From: Clostridiaceae bacterium
Lineage (GTDB): Bacteria; Bacillota; Clostridia; Oscillospirales; Acutalibacteraceae
Assembly (NCBI GenBank): GCA_016280595.1
Contig: JAEEHB010000043.1
Coordinates: 1 to 49,165 of the forward strand
DNA: 49,165 nucleotides
Direction: 5' to 3'
A program made the position numbers and the translations under genes. Of the stretch, positions 33,608 to 40,457 are shown in pieces; the stretch's first letter is position 1, and every line of letters starts with the position of its first letter. The notes beneath the pieces were generated by a model. It did not search any database, had not been told where the DNA came from, and saw nothing but the letters and a program-made list of their open reading frames with translations.

Positions 33608-34852
33608 TCATTTCAGTTTGTGAATAAACAGTCCGCTGAGAAGTTTGGGCTCAAACCAGGTGGACTTGGGAGGCATTATCTCGCCCGCGTCCGCTATATT
33701 CATAAGTTCGTCAAGCGATGTCGGATACATCGAAAAGGCTATTTCCATATCGGTGTTGGCTCTTTTCACAAGTTCGCCGAGCCCTCTTATGCCGCCCACG
33801 AAATCTATCTTTTTGCTCATTCTCGGGTCGTCTATTCCGAGCACGGGAGCAATCAGGTTTTTCTGCAGGATTGAAACATCGAGCGAGTCAATCACGTTAT
33901 CGGGGTCAAACGTGCCCTCTTTCGCCGTAAGGCGGTACCAGACGTTGCCGAGCAGCATGCCGAAAGAATGCCTGCTTTCGGGTGCGTAAGGCTCTCTGCC
34001 GATTTCGGTAATCTCAAACTTTTCGGAAATTCTTCTTAAAAGTTCTTCTCTCGGGGTGTTTCTCGGCGTATTTGCCACGCGGTTATAGGGCATTATTTCA
34101 AGTTCGTCGCTCGAAAACAGCACGGCGAGGAAATAATTGAATTCTTCCGTACCGTCATAGCCGGGATTATCCTGCCTGCGCATAAGCCCTACTTTAACTG
34201 CGGAATTCGCCCTGTGATGTCCGTCGGCAATATAGAGCGCCTCAACCTCTTTGAAAAGTTCCGATATTCTGTTAACGGTTTCTTCTTCGTCCACCGCCCA
34301 TACGGTGCTCCCGATGCCGTCGGGAGTTACGAAATCATAGACGGGTGTGTGCGATGCCGCCCAGCCGGAGATAACCTGTCTGAGCGCCTCTTTGGGTCTG
34401 TAAACGAGGAAAATCGGGCCCGTATTCGCGTCGCAGTAGTTGACATGGTTTATTCTGTCGGTTTCCTTGTCCGCTCTGGTGAGTTCGTGCTTTTTGATTT
34501 TATTCTCAATATATTCGTCAATGGAAGTGCAGCCCACAAGCCCTGTCTGCACTCTGCCGTTCATTACCTGACGGTAGATGTAAAACATGGGCTTTTCGTC
34601 CTGGGCGAATATCCCCTTATCTTCAAGGGAGTCGAGTATTTCCCTCGCCTTGAGGTAAACCTGCTCCGAATACTGATCGGTGCCCTTGGGGAAATTAACT
34701 TCAGCCCTGTCTATACGCATAAAGGTATAGGGCTTGTCTTTCACAAAATCATATGCCTCTTCGCTGCTCATAACGTCATAGGGCAGCGATGCGACCCTGT
34801 CGGCGTATTCCGCGGCGGGTCTCACGGCTCTGAAAGGTTTAACAACGGACAT
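33608..34852 (-). CDS. DUF1015 family protein
   Basis: The 414-residue product is a full-length DUF1015 protein: KPFRAVRPAAEYADRVASLP at the N-terminus, SLPYDVMSSEEAYDF, YIADGHHRANSAV in the middle and FEPKLLSGLFIHKL at the end. The ADGHHR segment looks like a catalytic or phosphate-binding loop of the ParB/sulfiredoxin type. In other Firmicutes the family often lies beside serine biosynthesis genes, suggesting a role in serine or phosphoserine metabolism, but no ser genes are present here. It is the first gene of the eight-gene run, behind a strong promoter. Confidence 0.9.
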   Translation of the reverse strand: MSVVKPFRAVRPAAEYADRVASLPYDVMSSEEAYDFVKDKPYTFMRIDRAEVNFPKGTDQYSEQVYLKAREILDSLEDKGIFAQDEKPMFYIYRQVMNGRVQTGLVGCTSIDEYIENKIKKHELTRADKETDRINHVNYCDANTGPIFLVYRPKEALRQVISGWAASHTPVYDFVTPDGIGSTVWAVDEEETVNRISELFKEVEALYIADGHHRANSAVKVGLMRRQDNPGYDGTEEFNYFLAVLFSSDELEIMPYNRVANTPRNTPREELLRRISEKFEITEIGREPYAPESRHSFGMLLGNVWYRLTAKEGTFDPDNVIDSLDVSILQKNLIAPVLGIDDPRMSKKIDFVGGIRGLGELVKRANTDMEIAFSMYPTSLDELMNIADAGEIMPPKSTWFEPKLLSGLFIHKLK

Positions 34853-34890
34853 AATATATCAAAATCCTCTCGCGCATATTTTTTCATAAT

Positions 34891-34920
34891 ATTATAATAT
34901 TTTATGCCCTGCTTTGTCAA
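34891..34920 (-). promoter_or_regulatory. Promoter of the DUF1015-to-deacetylase run
   Basis: On the minus strand a consensus TTGACA (34920-34915) is followed after 18 bp by TATAAT (34896-34891). No other promoter of this quality occurs in the following 9 kb of co-directional genes, whose gaps are all 36 bp or less. Confidence 0.78.
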
Positions 34921-34976
34921 ACATAATCGGAAAGATTTACGCATTTTTTGAGCCGTTTTTTCTCCCCGGAAAACGC

Positions 34977-35007
34977 AAAAAAAGACTGCGGGTGTTATCC
35001 GCAGTCT
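34977..35007 (-). terminator. Intrinsic terminator of the ogg gene
   Basis: AGACTGCGG (34983-34991) pairs perfectly with CCGCAGTCT (34999-35007). On the minus strand the stem is followed by seven T. It lies 24 bp after the ogg stop and upstream of the next promoter. Confidence 0.9.
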
Positions 35008-35030
35008 CTGAAGAGGCTTTAATGCTGTTT

Positions 35031-35849
35031 TTATTTCTCCGCATCCGTGTTTCTGCGGTAGTGAAAAAGATACTGCTGGGCAATACCTCTCACGCCCTTT
35101 GTGCATTCGGGCATACCGCCGGGATAGGTTTCCTCAAGGATTTTTCTGACCCACGTGTCAATCGGAAGAGCGTCAACCTTTCCGAAGCCGTAGAGCAGAG
35201 TGCAGGCGGCTACCTTATCGCCCACGCCCTTGATTTTCTTGAGTTCTTCCGCTCCCGTTTCGAGGTCGGACGCAAGGATTCTGTCAAAGTCCACCCTGCC
35301 GCTCACAACGCTCTGCGCAGCGTCGAGGATATATTTTACCCTGAAACCCGCACGCAAAGGCGCAAGACCTTCCGCGCCCGCCTCAAGCACCTTTCCGGGC
35401 GAAGGAAAGGTGAAATCGCCGTTTCCCAGGTCGTCGCCGAGATTTTCGCACAGGCGGTTTATTATGCCCTTTATTCTCGGAATATTGTTATTCTGCGAAA
35501 TGATAAAAGAGCAGAGAGTTTCCCACGGCTCCTGACGCAGAATTCTGATGCCCGGATATGCCTCAACCGCCTTTTTAAGATATTTGTCGGCGGCAAACTT
35601 TTTGTAAAGAGCGGCATAGTCGCGGTCAAGGTCAAGGTAGGGTCTCCATATCTCATTAAACTCTTTTTCGTCCGTATCGTAAAACACCGCTTCGGTGTCA
35701 TTTTCGCTCACGGTGAGAGCCCTTCCGAAGGCGACTCCGTGGATGGTGCCGTCCTCCCGTTTTTCCCAGCGGAAAGCCTGGCCGCAGTCAAAAGAAAGAG
35801 AAATATTCAGGGCATTTTTGTGCAATACATAGAATTTTTTTTCGTTCAT
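35031..35849 (-). CDS. ogg: 8-oxoguanine DNA glycosylase (Ogg family)
   Basis: This bifunctional base-excision enzyme removes 8-oxoguanine and nicks the strand. The 272-residue product has the OGG-type N-terminal domain (LSFDCGQAFRWEK near residue 18) and the HhH-GPD core: QEPWETLCSFIISQNNNIPRI near residue 107, the hairpin IKGVGDKVAACTLLYGFG with the catalytic Lys, and DALPIDTWVRKIL with the catalytic Asp. It lies next to nth in the same orientation, separated by 110 bp that hold the DnaA-box-like cluster. Confidence 0.93.
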   Translation of the reverse strand: MNEKKFYVLHKNALNISLSFDCGQAFRWEKREDGTIHGVAFGRALTVSENDTEAVFYDTDEKEFNEIWRPYLDLDRDYAALYKKFAADKYLKKAVEAYPGIRILRQEPWETLCSFIISQNNNIPRIKGIINRLCENLGDDLGNGDFTFPSPGKVLEAGAEGLAPLRAGFRVKYILDAAQSVVSGRVDFDRILASDLETGAEELKKIKGVGDKVAACTLLYGFGKVDALPIDTWVRKILEETYPGGMPECTKGVRGIAQQYLFHYRRNTDAEK

Positions 35850-35864
35850 AATTTTGCCTCAATT

Positions 35865-35954
35865 TGTGAATAACTTTCGTTTCTCACGCCCGAAATCCGT
35901 AAAAATCAAGGCTTTTCGGCGTATTTGTTCACTTTATTCACATAGTTATTCACT
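35865..35954. promoter_or_regulatory. Cluster of DnaA-box-like 9-mers between nth and ogg
   Basis: TTATTCACA occurs on the minus strand at 35873-35865 and on the plus strand at 35934-35942, both matching the relaxed DnaA consensus TTATNCACA. TTATTCACT follows at 35946-35954. TTCAC cores recur at 35928, 35937, 35949 and 35959, roughly one helical turn apart. The region also holds the upstream sequence of ogg on the minus strand. Whether DnaA or another protein binds cannot be told from sequence. Confidence 0.4.
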
Positions 35955-35959
35955 TTTTT

Positions 35960-36604
35960 TCACGCGTTTTTGCTGTTTTTCACCCAATGTGAACAACCTT
36001 TTTTCAGCACGCAAAGCTCGCATTTCGGGCGCCCCGCAACGCAGGTTTCCCTGCCGTGAAGAACACATCTGTGGCAGAAATCATTGCTCTCTTCCGGGGG
36101 TAAAAGAGCCCTTAACTGAGCCTCGACTTTCGCGGGGTCTTTCGTTGAAACGAGGCCGAGCAGATTGGTGATTCTGATTACGTGAGTGTCCGTCACAACA
36201 GCGGGAGCGTGGTAGACATCGCCCATAATCAGGTTGGCTGTTTTTCTGCCGACTCCGGGCAGGGCGGTAAGTTTTTCCATAGTGTCGGGCACTTTGCCGC
36301 CGTATTCATCCCTGATTATTCTGCACATTCCGACTATATCTCTCGCCTTGGCCCTGAAAAAGCCGCAGGAGTGAATCAGGTTTTCAACATCCGCAATGTC
36401 CGCCTCGGCGAAATCATCCGCCGATTTATATTTTGCAAAAAGGGCGGGAGTTACGAGGTTTACCCTCGCGTCCGTACACTGCGCCGAGAGGCGTGTGGCA
36501 ATCAGCAATTCAAGCGGATTTTCGTAATCCAGGCTGCAGAGAGCGTCCGGATATTTTTCTTTAAGCGCGTTAACGGCGAAAATCGCCTTTTCTTTTTTAT
36601 TCAT
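35960..36604 (-). CDS. nth: Endonuclease III
   Basis: Nth removes oxidised pyrimidines and cuts at abasic sites. The 214-residue product has the helix-hairpin-helix LPGVGRKTANLI with the catalytic Lys, the catalytic Asp in VVTDTHVIRI, and a C-terminal Fe4S4 motif with the canonical C-x6-C-x2-C-x5-C spacing (CVAGRPKCELCVLKKGC). With the neighbouring ogg gene it makes a small oxidative base-excision repair group. The ribosome binding site is GGAGAG. Confidence 0.96.
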   Translation of the reverse strand: MNKKEKAIFAVNALKEKYPDALCSLDYENPLELLIATRLSAQCTDARVNLVTPALFAKYKSADDFAEADIADVENLIHSCGFFRAKARDIVGMCRIIRDEYGGKVPDTMEKLTALPGVGRKTANLIMGDVYHAPAVVTDTHVIRITNLLGLVSTKDPAKVEAQLRALLPPEESNDFCHRCVLHGRETCVAGRPKCELCVLKKGCSHWVKNSKNA

Positions 36605-36636
36605 TATGCACTCTCCGGAGAATTTTTTTCGTTATG

Positions 36637-36665
36637 ATTATACAATATTTGCAAACAGATTTGAA
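36637..36665 (-). promoter_or_regulatory. Promoter of nth
   Basis: On the minus strand TATAAT (36642-36637) is preceded after 17 bp by TTCAAA (36665-36660), a weak -35. It lies 33 bp before the nth start codon. Confidence 0.55.
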
Positions 36666-36683
36666 GTAATATGTAAATTTTTT

Positions 36684-36697
36684 TTGCCCGCGGGCAA
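36684..36697. promoter_or_regulatory. Perfect 14-bp palindrome TTGCCCGCGGGCAA
   Basis: A GC-rich perfect palindrome without a loop stands in an otherwise AT-rich 163-bp divergent gap, just upstream of the promoter region of the lipoprotein gene at 36768 and behind that of nth. A TATAAT at 36732-36737 serves the plus-strand gene but has no clear -35, which fits a promoter that needs an activator. The palindrome could be its operator. Confidence 0.4.
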
Positions 36698-36767
36698 TTT
36701 TATTGATTTTAATTTGCGTTTGTGATATTTTTATAATGTATTATTACACAGAAACGGAGGTAAGGCA

Positions 36768-38807
36768 ATGAAAAACAAACTCACGGTCATAACGGCAATC
36801 GCTATGAGCATCCTTCTTGCGGCATCGGTTTTCACGGCCTGCTCTTTCAATAAAGAAAGCAGCGAGGAGTCAACCACTCTTTCGCCGGATGACAGCTGGC
36901 ACCCCGGCACCGATGAACCCTATCAGCCCGTTGAGCTCGAAAGCGTAGAACTCGCGGCCATAGTGTCGGAGGCTCTGGGCGAAGAGGCGAAGGACTTCAA
37001 CGGCGACATCAATTCTCTTTCCAAAGAACAGATTGAGAAGGTAAAGGCAGTTGCCGAAAAAGAAGGCTATATTGTAGGCACCGATGAAAACGGCGACACC
37101 GTTATTCAGAAAGACAGCAATATAAAGGTAAGCGAAGCCTCAAGCGAAAAGACAAGCGAAATTCTCTCCAAAGCAGGGGTTGAAAACACCACCCGTCTTT
37201 CAAGAGAGCAGTTTGAAAAGGTCTCAAAGGCGGCCGATGACAAAGGCGCCACCGCCGTGACGGATTCAAAAGGTAATGTAAAGATTATAGAAACCACCAA
37301 GGAATCCACTACTGCGGCTCCCAAGACCACAAAGGGCAGCGGCACCACCAAAGAGAATTCCACCTCAAAGGGTGACAGCAATACCACCGCAGCCACAGAG
37401 GCCGCAACTCCCGCTCCCGTTACCACCACAAAGAGCAACGTTAAGCCCACCACATATTCGGGCGGCGGCGAACTTGCTCCCACCAATCGTACAACTCCCA
37501 TTACCACGAGTTACAAACTCACCGGTATGGATTCATCCGCCGTTAACACCTACAGCGCGGGCGGCAACAGCATCTTCGTTTCCTCCGCTGCCGTAAATGA
37601 CGGCACAATAGCGGTAGGCAACGCGTTTACAAACTCCTCCGAAACGGCAAGTTCGGACGCGCTTATAGCAAAGTTCAATTCATCGGGCAAAAAGGTCTGG
37701 AGCGATATGACCAAGTCCGACGATATGACCGACTATGAAGATGTTGCGGTGCTTGCAGACGGAAGCATAATCGCCGTAGGCAGCACTCTCTCGGAAAACC
37801 TTGTTTCCGATGCCGAATACAGATGCAAGGGCACTGTTGAAGGCGTTATCGCCAAATACAGCGAAGACGGCAAGAGGCAGTGGATAAAGCTCTTCGGCGG
37901 AAGCGGCGGCGATATGGCTTACGCGGTTGCTCCCACTTCGGACGGCGGTTTCGTTATCGGCGGCAAAACCGATTCAACCGACTATGACCTCAAAGGAGTA
38001 AGCGGCGAAAGAATCAAGGCGTTTGTAGCAAAATACGACGCAAGCGGCAAGCGCGAATGGGTTTCCGCACTCACCTCCACGATGCACAGCGCGGTAAAAG
38101 ATATTACGGCAGCCAAAGACGGTATTTATGTTCTTATAGAAACTCTTGCCAAGGACGGCTCTTTTGCTTCACTCAAAGCCGCCGAGCGCAACAAGAAATA
38201 CTCCGTAATAGCAAAATACGATTACTCCGGTAACAAGCAGTGGCTCAAGGACTTCTTCGAGTCCGGTCAGGTTAACCTTGTTTCAATCACTGCTGCCAAC
38301 GGCGGCGGCTGTGTTGCGGCAGGCTCCTATTCCTTCAGCAAAGACGGCCCCGTAGGCACATTTGCCGACCTTCACAACGGCGGCCCCACCGGCACGTTTG
38401 ACGGCATAATCGTATGCCTTGAGCCCTCAAGCACCATTAAGTGGAGACAGCCTCTCATCGGCTTCCAGAGCGACTACATCACCGGCATAGCAACTCTCAA
38501 AGAGGGCTACGCCTTCACAGGATACACCACCTCCACCAACAGAGACTTCCCGTTTACCAACAAGGGCGAATATGACTCCTTCGCGGGCGTGGTTTCAAAC
38601 GGCGGCACGGTTACCCTGATAAGATCATTCGGCGGCTCCGCCTCCGACAGAGCGATGTCGGTATGTACCAACGGTGTGGATACTCTTTACACCTGCGGCT
38701 CGACCTACTCGGCAGACGGCGACTTTGCTTCGTGTGATGCCAAGAGTAACGGCTCGGCTACCGTGGCATTCGTAAACAAATACAGCATCGCCAGAGAAAA
38801 CGTCTGA
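36768..38807 (+). CDS. Lipoprotein with duplicated N-terminal repeats, Thr-rich linker and beta-propeller-like domain
   Basis: The 679-residue exported lipoprotein has its lipobox at FTAC (Cys25). Two similar units follow: residues 61-115 (LSKEQIEKVKAVAEKEG...) and 128-176 (LSREQFEKVSKAADDKG...), an internal duplication. A Thr/Lys/Ser-rich linker (177-247) leads to a domain of about 430 residues made of repeats ending in AKY-x-x-x-G-K-x-x-W (for example VIAKYSEDGKRQW, FVAKYDASGKREW, VIAKYDYSGNKQW) alternating with GGSGGDMAYAVAPTSDGGF-type strands, as in SBBP/WD-like propellers. It is a surface protein of unknown ligand. GGAGG precedes the ATG and a terminator follows. Confidence 0.8.
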   Translation: MKNKLTVITAIAMSILLAASVFTACSFNKESSEESTTLSPDDSWHPGTDEPYQPVELESVELAAIVSEALGEEAKDFNGDINSLSKEQIEKVKAVAEKEGYIVGTDENGDTVIQKDSNIKVSEASSEKTSEILSKAGVENTTRLSREQFEKVSKAADDKGATAVTDSKGNVKIIETTKESTTAAPKTTKGSGTTKENSTSKGDSNTTAATEAATPAPVTTTKSNVKPTTYSGGGELAPTNRTTPITTSYKLTGMDSSAVNTYSAGGNSIFVSSAAVNDGTIAVGNAFTNSSETASSDALIAKFNSSGKKVWSDMTKSDDMTDYEDVAVLADGSIIAVGSTLSENLVSDAEYRCKGTVEGVIAKYSEDGKRQWIKLFGGSGGDMAYAVAPTSDGGFVIGGKTDSTDYDLKGVSGERIKAFVAKYDASGKREWVSALTSTMHSAVKDITAAKDGIYVLIETLAKDGSFASLKAAERNKKYSVIAKYDYSGNKQWLKDFFESGQVNLVSITAANGGGCVAAGSYSFSKDGPVGTFADLHNGGPTGTFDGIIVCLEPSSTIKWRQPLIGFQSDYITGIATLKEGYAFTGYTTSTNRDFPFTNKGEYDSFAGVVSNGGTVTLIRSFGGSASDRAMSVCTNGVDTLYTCGSTYSADGDFASCDAKSNGSATVAFVNKYSIARENV

Positions 38808-38824
38808 TAAAGCATAACCAAATT

Positions 38825-38857
38825 AAAAGACCTGCGGGCTTTCCCCGCAGGTCTTTT
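38825..38857. terminator. Bidirectional intrinsic terminator
   Basis: AAAAGACCTGCGGG (38825-38838) and CCCGCAGGTCTTTT (38844-38857) form a perfect 14-bp stem with a 5-nt loop. It separates the convergent propeller lipoprotein and DUF4430 lipoprotein genes. Confidence 0.93.
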
Positions 38858-38860
38858 GTT

Positions 38861-39784
38861 TTATCCGGTATATCCGGTATCGCCCATTTTAACTGTGTAA
38901 ATCCAGACCACTTCATCGCCCGGCTGAACTTTGTAACTGTTTGCGCCCTTGTTGGGATATACTCCGTTTACGCTGTAGAGCCAGCCGCTCTCGGGCCCGC
39001 ACTTTTTCTCCTTGAGCCCGCCTATACCCGTTACATAATCCGAACGGCCCGTGACCTCGAGGTCGCTTTTTGCAGCCGCCTTTTCGAGCACGCTTCTTCC
39101 GGTGTCGCCCTCTTCATACTCAACCTCAACAGTTGTGTTTGACGGGAGTCCCTGCTTTCCGTAGTTTACGGCGTTTGTGAAGTCAATGGTAACCTTTACG
39201 GTCTTCGCTTTGGGCTGTGTCGCGGTGGTTTTGGTCGCAGATGTTGCCTGCGTGGATGAGGGTGACGGCTTTGCAGTTGTCGGCGCCGTTTCCGTTACGG
39301 TGACAACCGGAGTGGTGTACTGTTTCCGTGTAGTTGTCGCCTGCGTCTGCGTCTGAGATGCGCTTGTCGTAAACCTGTGTGTGCGCTCCGCCGCTCCCGT
39401 GGTGGTCTTTGCTGACGAAGTCTTTTCGCTTTTCTTTGTGCTCGTCTGAGCCTTCGCCGAAGAGGTTTCGCTCTTTGCCGCTGTTGTCTGCTTTGCCGTT
39501 GTCTTTTTCGGCGAAGTTACGGTGCTTTTATCCGGCGCACTCTGCGATGACGCGGGCTGTGTATCCGGCTGTGCCGTTGTTTCATCCGCCTGAGTTTCCG
39601 TTTCGGCGGAAGTGCCGCTTTCTTCGGGCTCCTGCGAAATTTCTTCGGCGGTTTCGCTTTGGCTTACAACTTCTTCGCTCGTATATTCTGTTTGTGTGTC
39701 TTTATCCGCGCCCTGTTTGCAGGATGCAAAAGCCGATATCATTATCAGCACCAGGACGGCGGCGATAATCCGTTTTGCGTTCAT
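38861..39784 (-). CDS. DUF4430 lipoprotein with long Ser/Thr-rich linker
   Basis: The 307-residue exported lipoprotein has its lipobox at FASC (Cys22). Residues 30-195 are almost wholly Ser, Thr, Ala, Lys, Gln and Glu, a flexible wall-spanning linker. The C-terminal ~105 residues are a DUF4430 domain of the ubiquitin-like SLBB/transcobalamin type: VEYEEGDTGRSVLEKAAA, then GWLYSVNGVYPNKGANSYK and VQPGDEVVWIYT. The domain is associated with ligand binding at the surface, possibly corrinoids or other cofactors. It follows the TIGR03936 gene by 10 bp, so it seems part of that transcript, an unusual neighbour. Confidence 0.85.
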   Translation of the reverse strand: MNAKRIIAAVLVLIMISAFASCKQGADKDTQTEYTSEEVVSQSETAEEISQEPEESGTSAETETQADETTAQPDTQPASSQSAPDKSTVTSPKKTTAKQTTAAKSETSSAKAQTSTKKSEKTSSAKTTTGAAERTHRFTTSASQTQTQATTTRKQYTTPVVTVTETAPTTAKPSPSSTQATSATKTTATQPKAKTVKVTIDFTNAVNYGKQGLPSNTTVEVEYEEGDTGRSVLEKAAAKSDLEVTGRSDYVTGIGGLKEKKCGPESGWLYSVNGVYPNKGANSYKVQPGDEVVWIYTVKMGDTGYTG

Positions 39785-39794
39785 ATCTTATGCC

Positions 39795-40457
39795 TCATTC
39801 AAATACGGCTCTGTCCGCCTTATATATTGTTTTGCGTGTGAGCGAGCATTTTTCGGGCTCAACGCCCGCCGCTTTTTCAAGCGTTTCCTCGAGCAGATTT
39901 GCCGCAAGGTTATTCTGCGTGCCCGTAGCGAGCACGGCGGTGAGCACGGCGGTGTTTTCATCTGCCCGTGCATCGAAATCAAGGATAAACTCGCAGAGGT
40001 TTACCGTTTTGATACCCTTCTTTGAGCGTTTTTCCGCTTCGAGCACACCGGTTTTTACAATGCTTTCCGCCTTAAGCGCAAACTCAGCCGCATCTTCGCT
40101 TGAATTAAACTCCGCTTTTATCTCATAGAGGGCGGATTCCACGGCGTTTGCCTTATCCTTCGCCTCGGTCACATCGACTATTTCCACCCCTCCGGGCAGC
40201 ACGGCGTTGAGCCTTGCTTTTATCTCTTCGGGTGAAATATCTTCAAGAGTCCTTATGTCAACGGGCTCTCTCTCGCCGGCCGTGCCGAGCGGGAGCGGAA
40301 GCAGAAATGTGAGGTAAGGGTGAGGGTTGAAGCCCTCGGTGTACCACAGAGGTATGCCCGCGCGTCTTACCGCCCTTGTGAAACAGCGGTTCATATCAAG
40401 GTGAGAGGTGTAAACCGCGAGGCCGCTCTTTTTATACCATAGCCTGACGAAGTTCAT
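39795..40457 (-). CDS. TIGR03936 family radical-SAM-associated protein (DUF2344)
   Basis: The 220-residue product (ATG at 40457, with GGAGG 8 bases upstream) shows the family start VRLWYKKSGLAVYTSHLDMNR, then RRAGIPLWYTEGFNPHPYL and LPLPLGTAGEREPVDI. It has no radical-SAM cluster itself; it accompanies the TIGR03960 protein, which it overlaps by 26 bp. In other Firmicutes the pair usually precedes an RNase E/G gene and the L21/L27 ribosomal protein genes, suggesting a link to RNA or ribosome modification. That continuation is absent here. Confidence 0.93.
   Translation of the reverse strand: MNFVRLWYKKSGLAVYTSHLDMNRCFTRAVRRAGIPLWYTEGFNPHPYLTFLLPLPLGTAGEREPVDIRTLEDISPEEIKARLNAVLPGGVEIVDVTEAKDKANAVESALYEIKAEFNSSEDAAEFALKAESIVKTGVLEAEKRSKKGIKTVNLCEFILDFDARADENTAVLTAVLATGTQNNLAANLLEETLEKAAGVEPEKCSLTRKTIYKADRAVFE

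Noticed and set aside
34914-35873. A 319-codon plus-strand frame opposite ogg
   Set aside because: It runs through the ogg terminator and ends in the DnaA-box-like region; ogg is clearly the coding strand.
37290-37510. Short repeated ACC/ACA-rich stretches as a tandem DNA repeat or CRISPR
   Set aside because: They are the codons of the Thr-rich linker of the lipoprotein; there is no regular repeat-spacer pattern.
39200-39700. Low-complexity sequence as a satellite repeat
   Set aside because: It encodes the Ser/Thr-rich linker of the DUF4430 lipoprotein in an intact reading frame.
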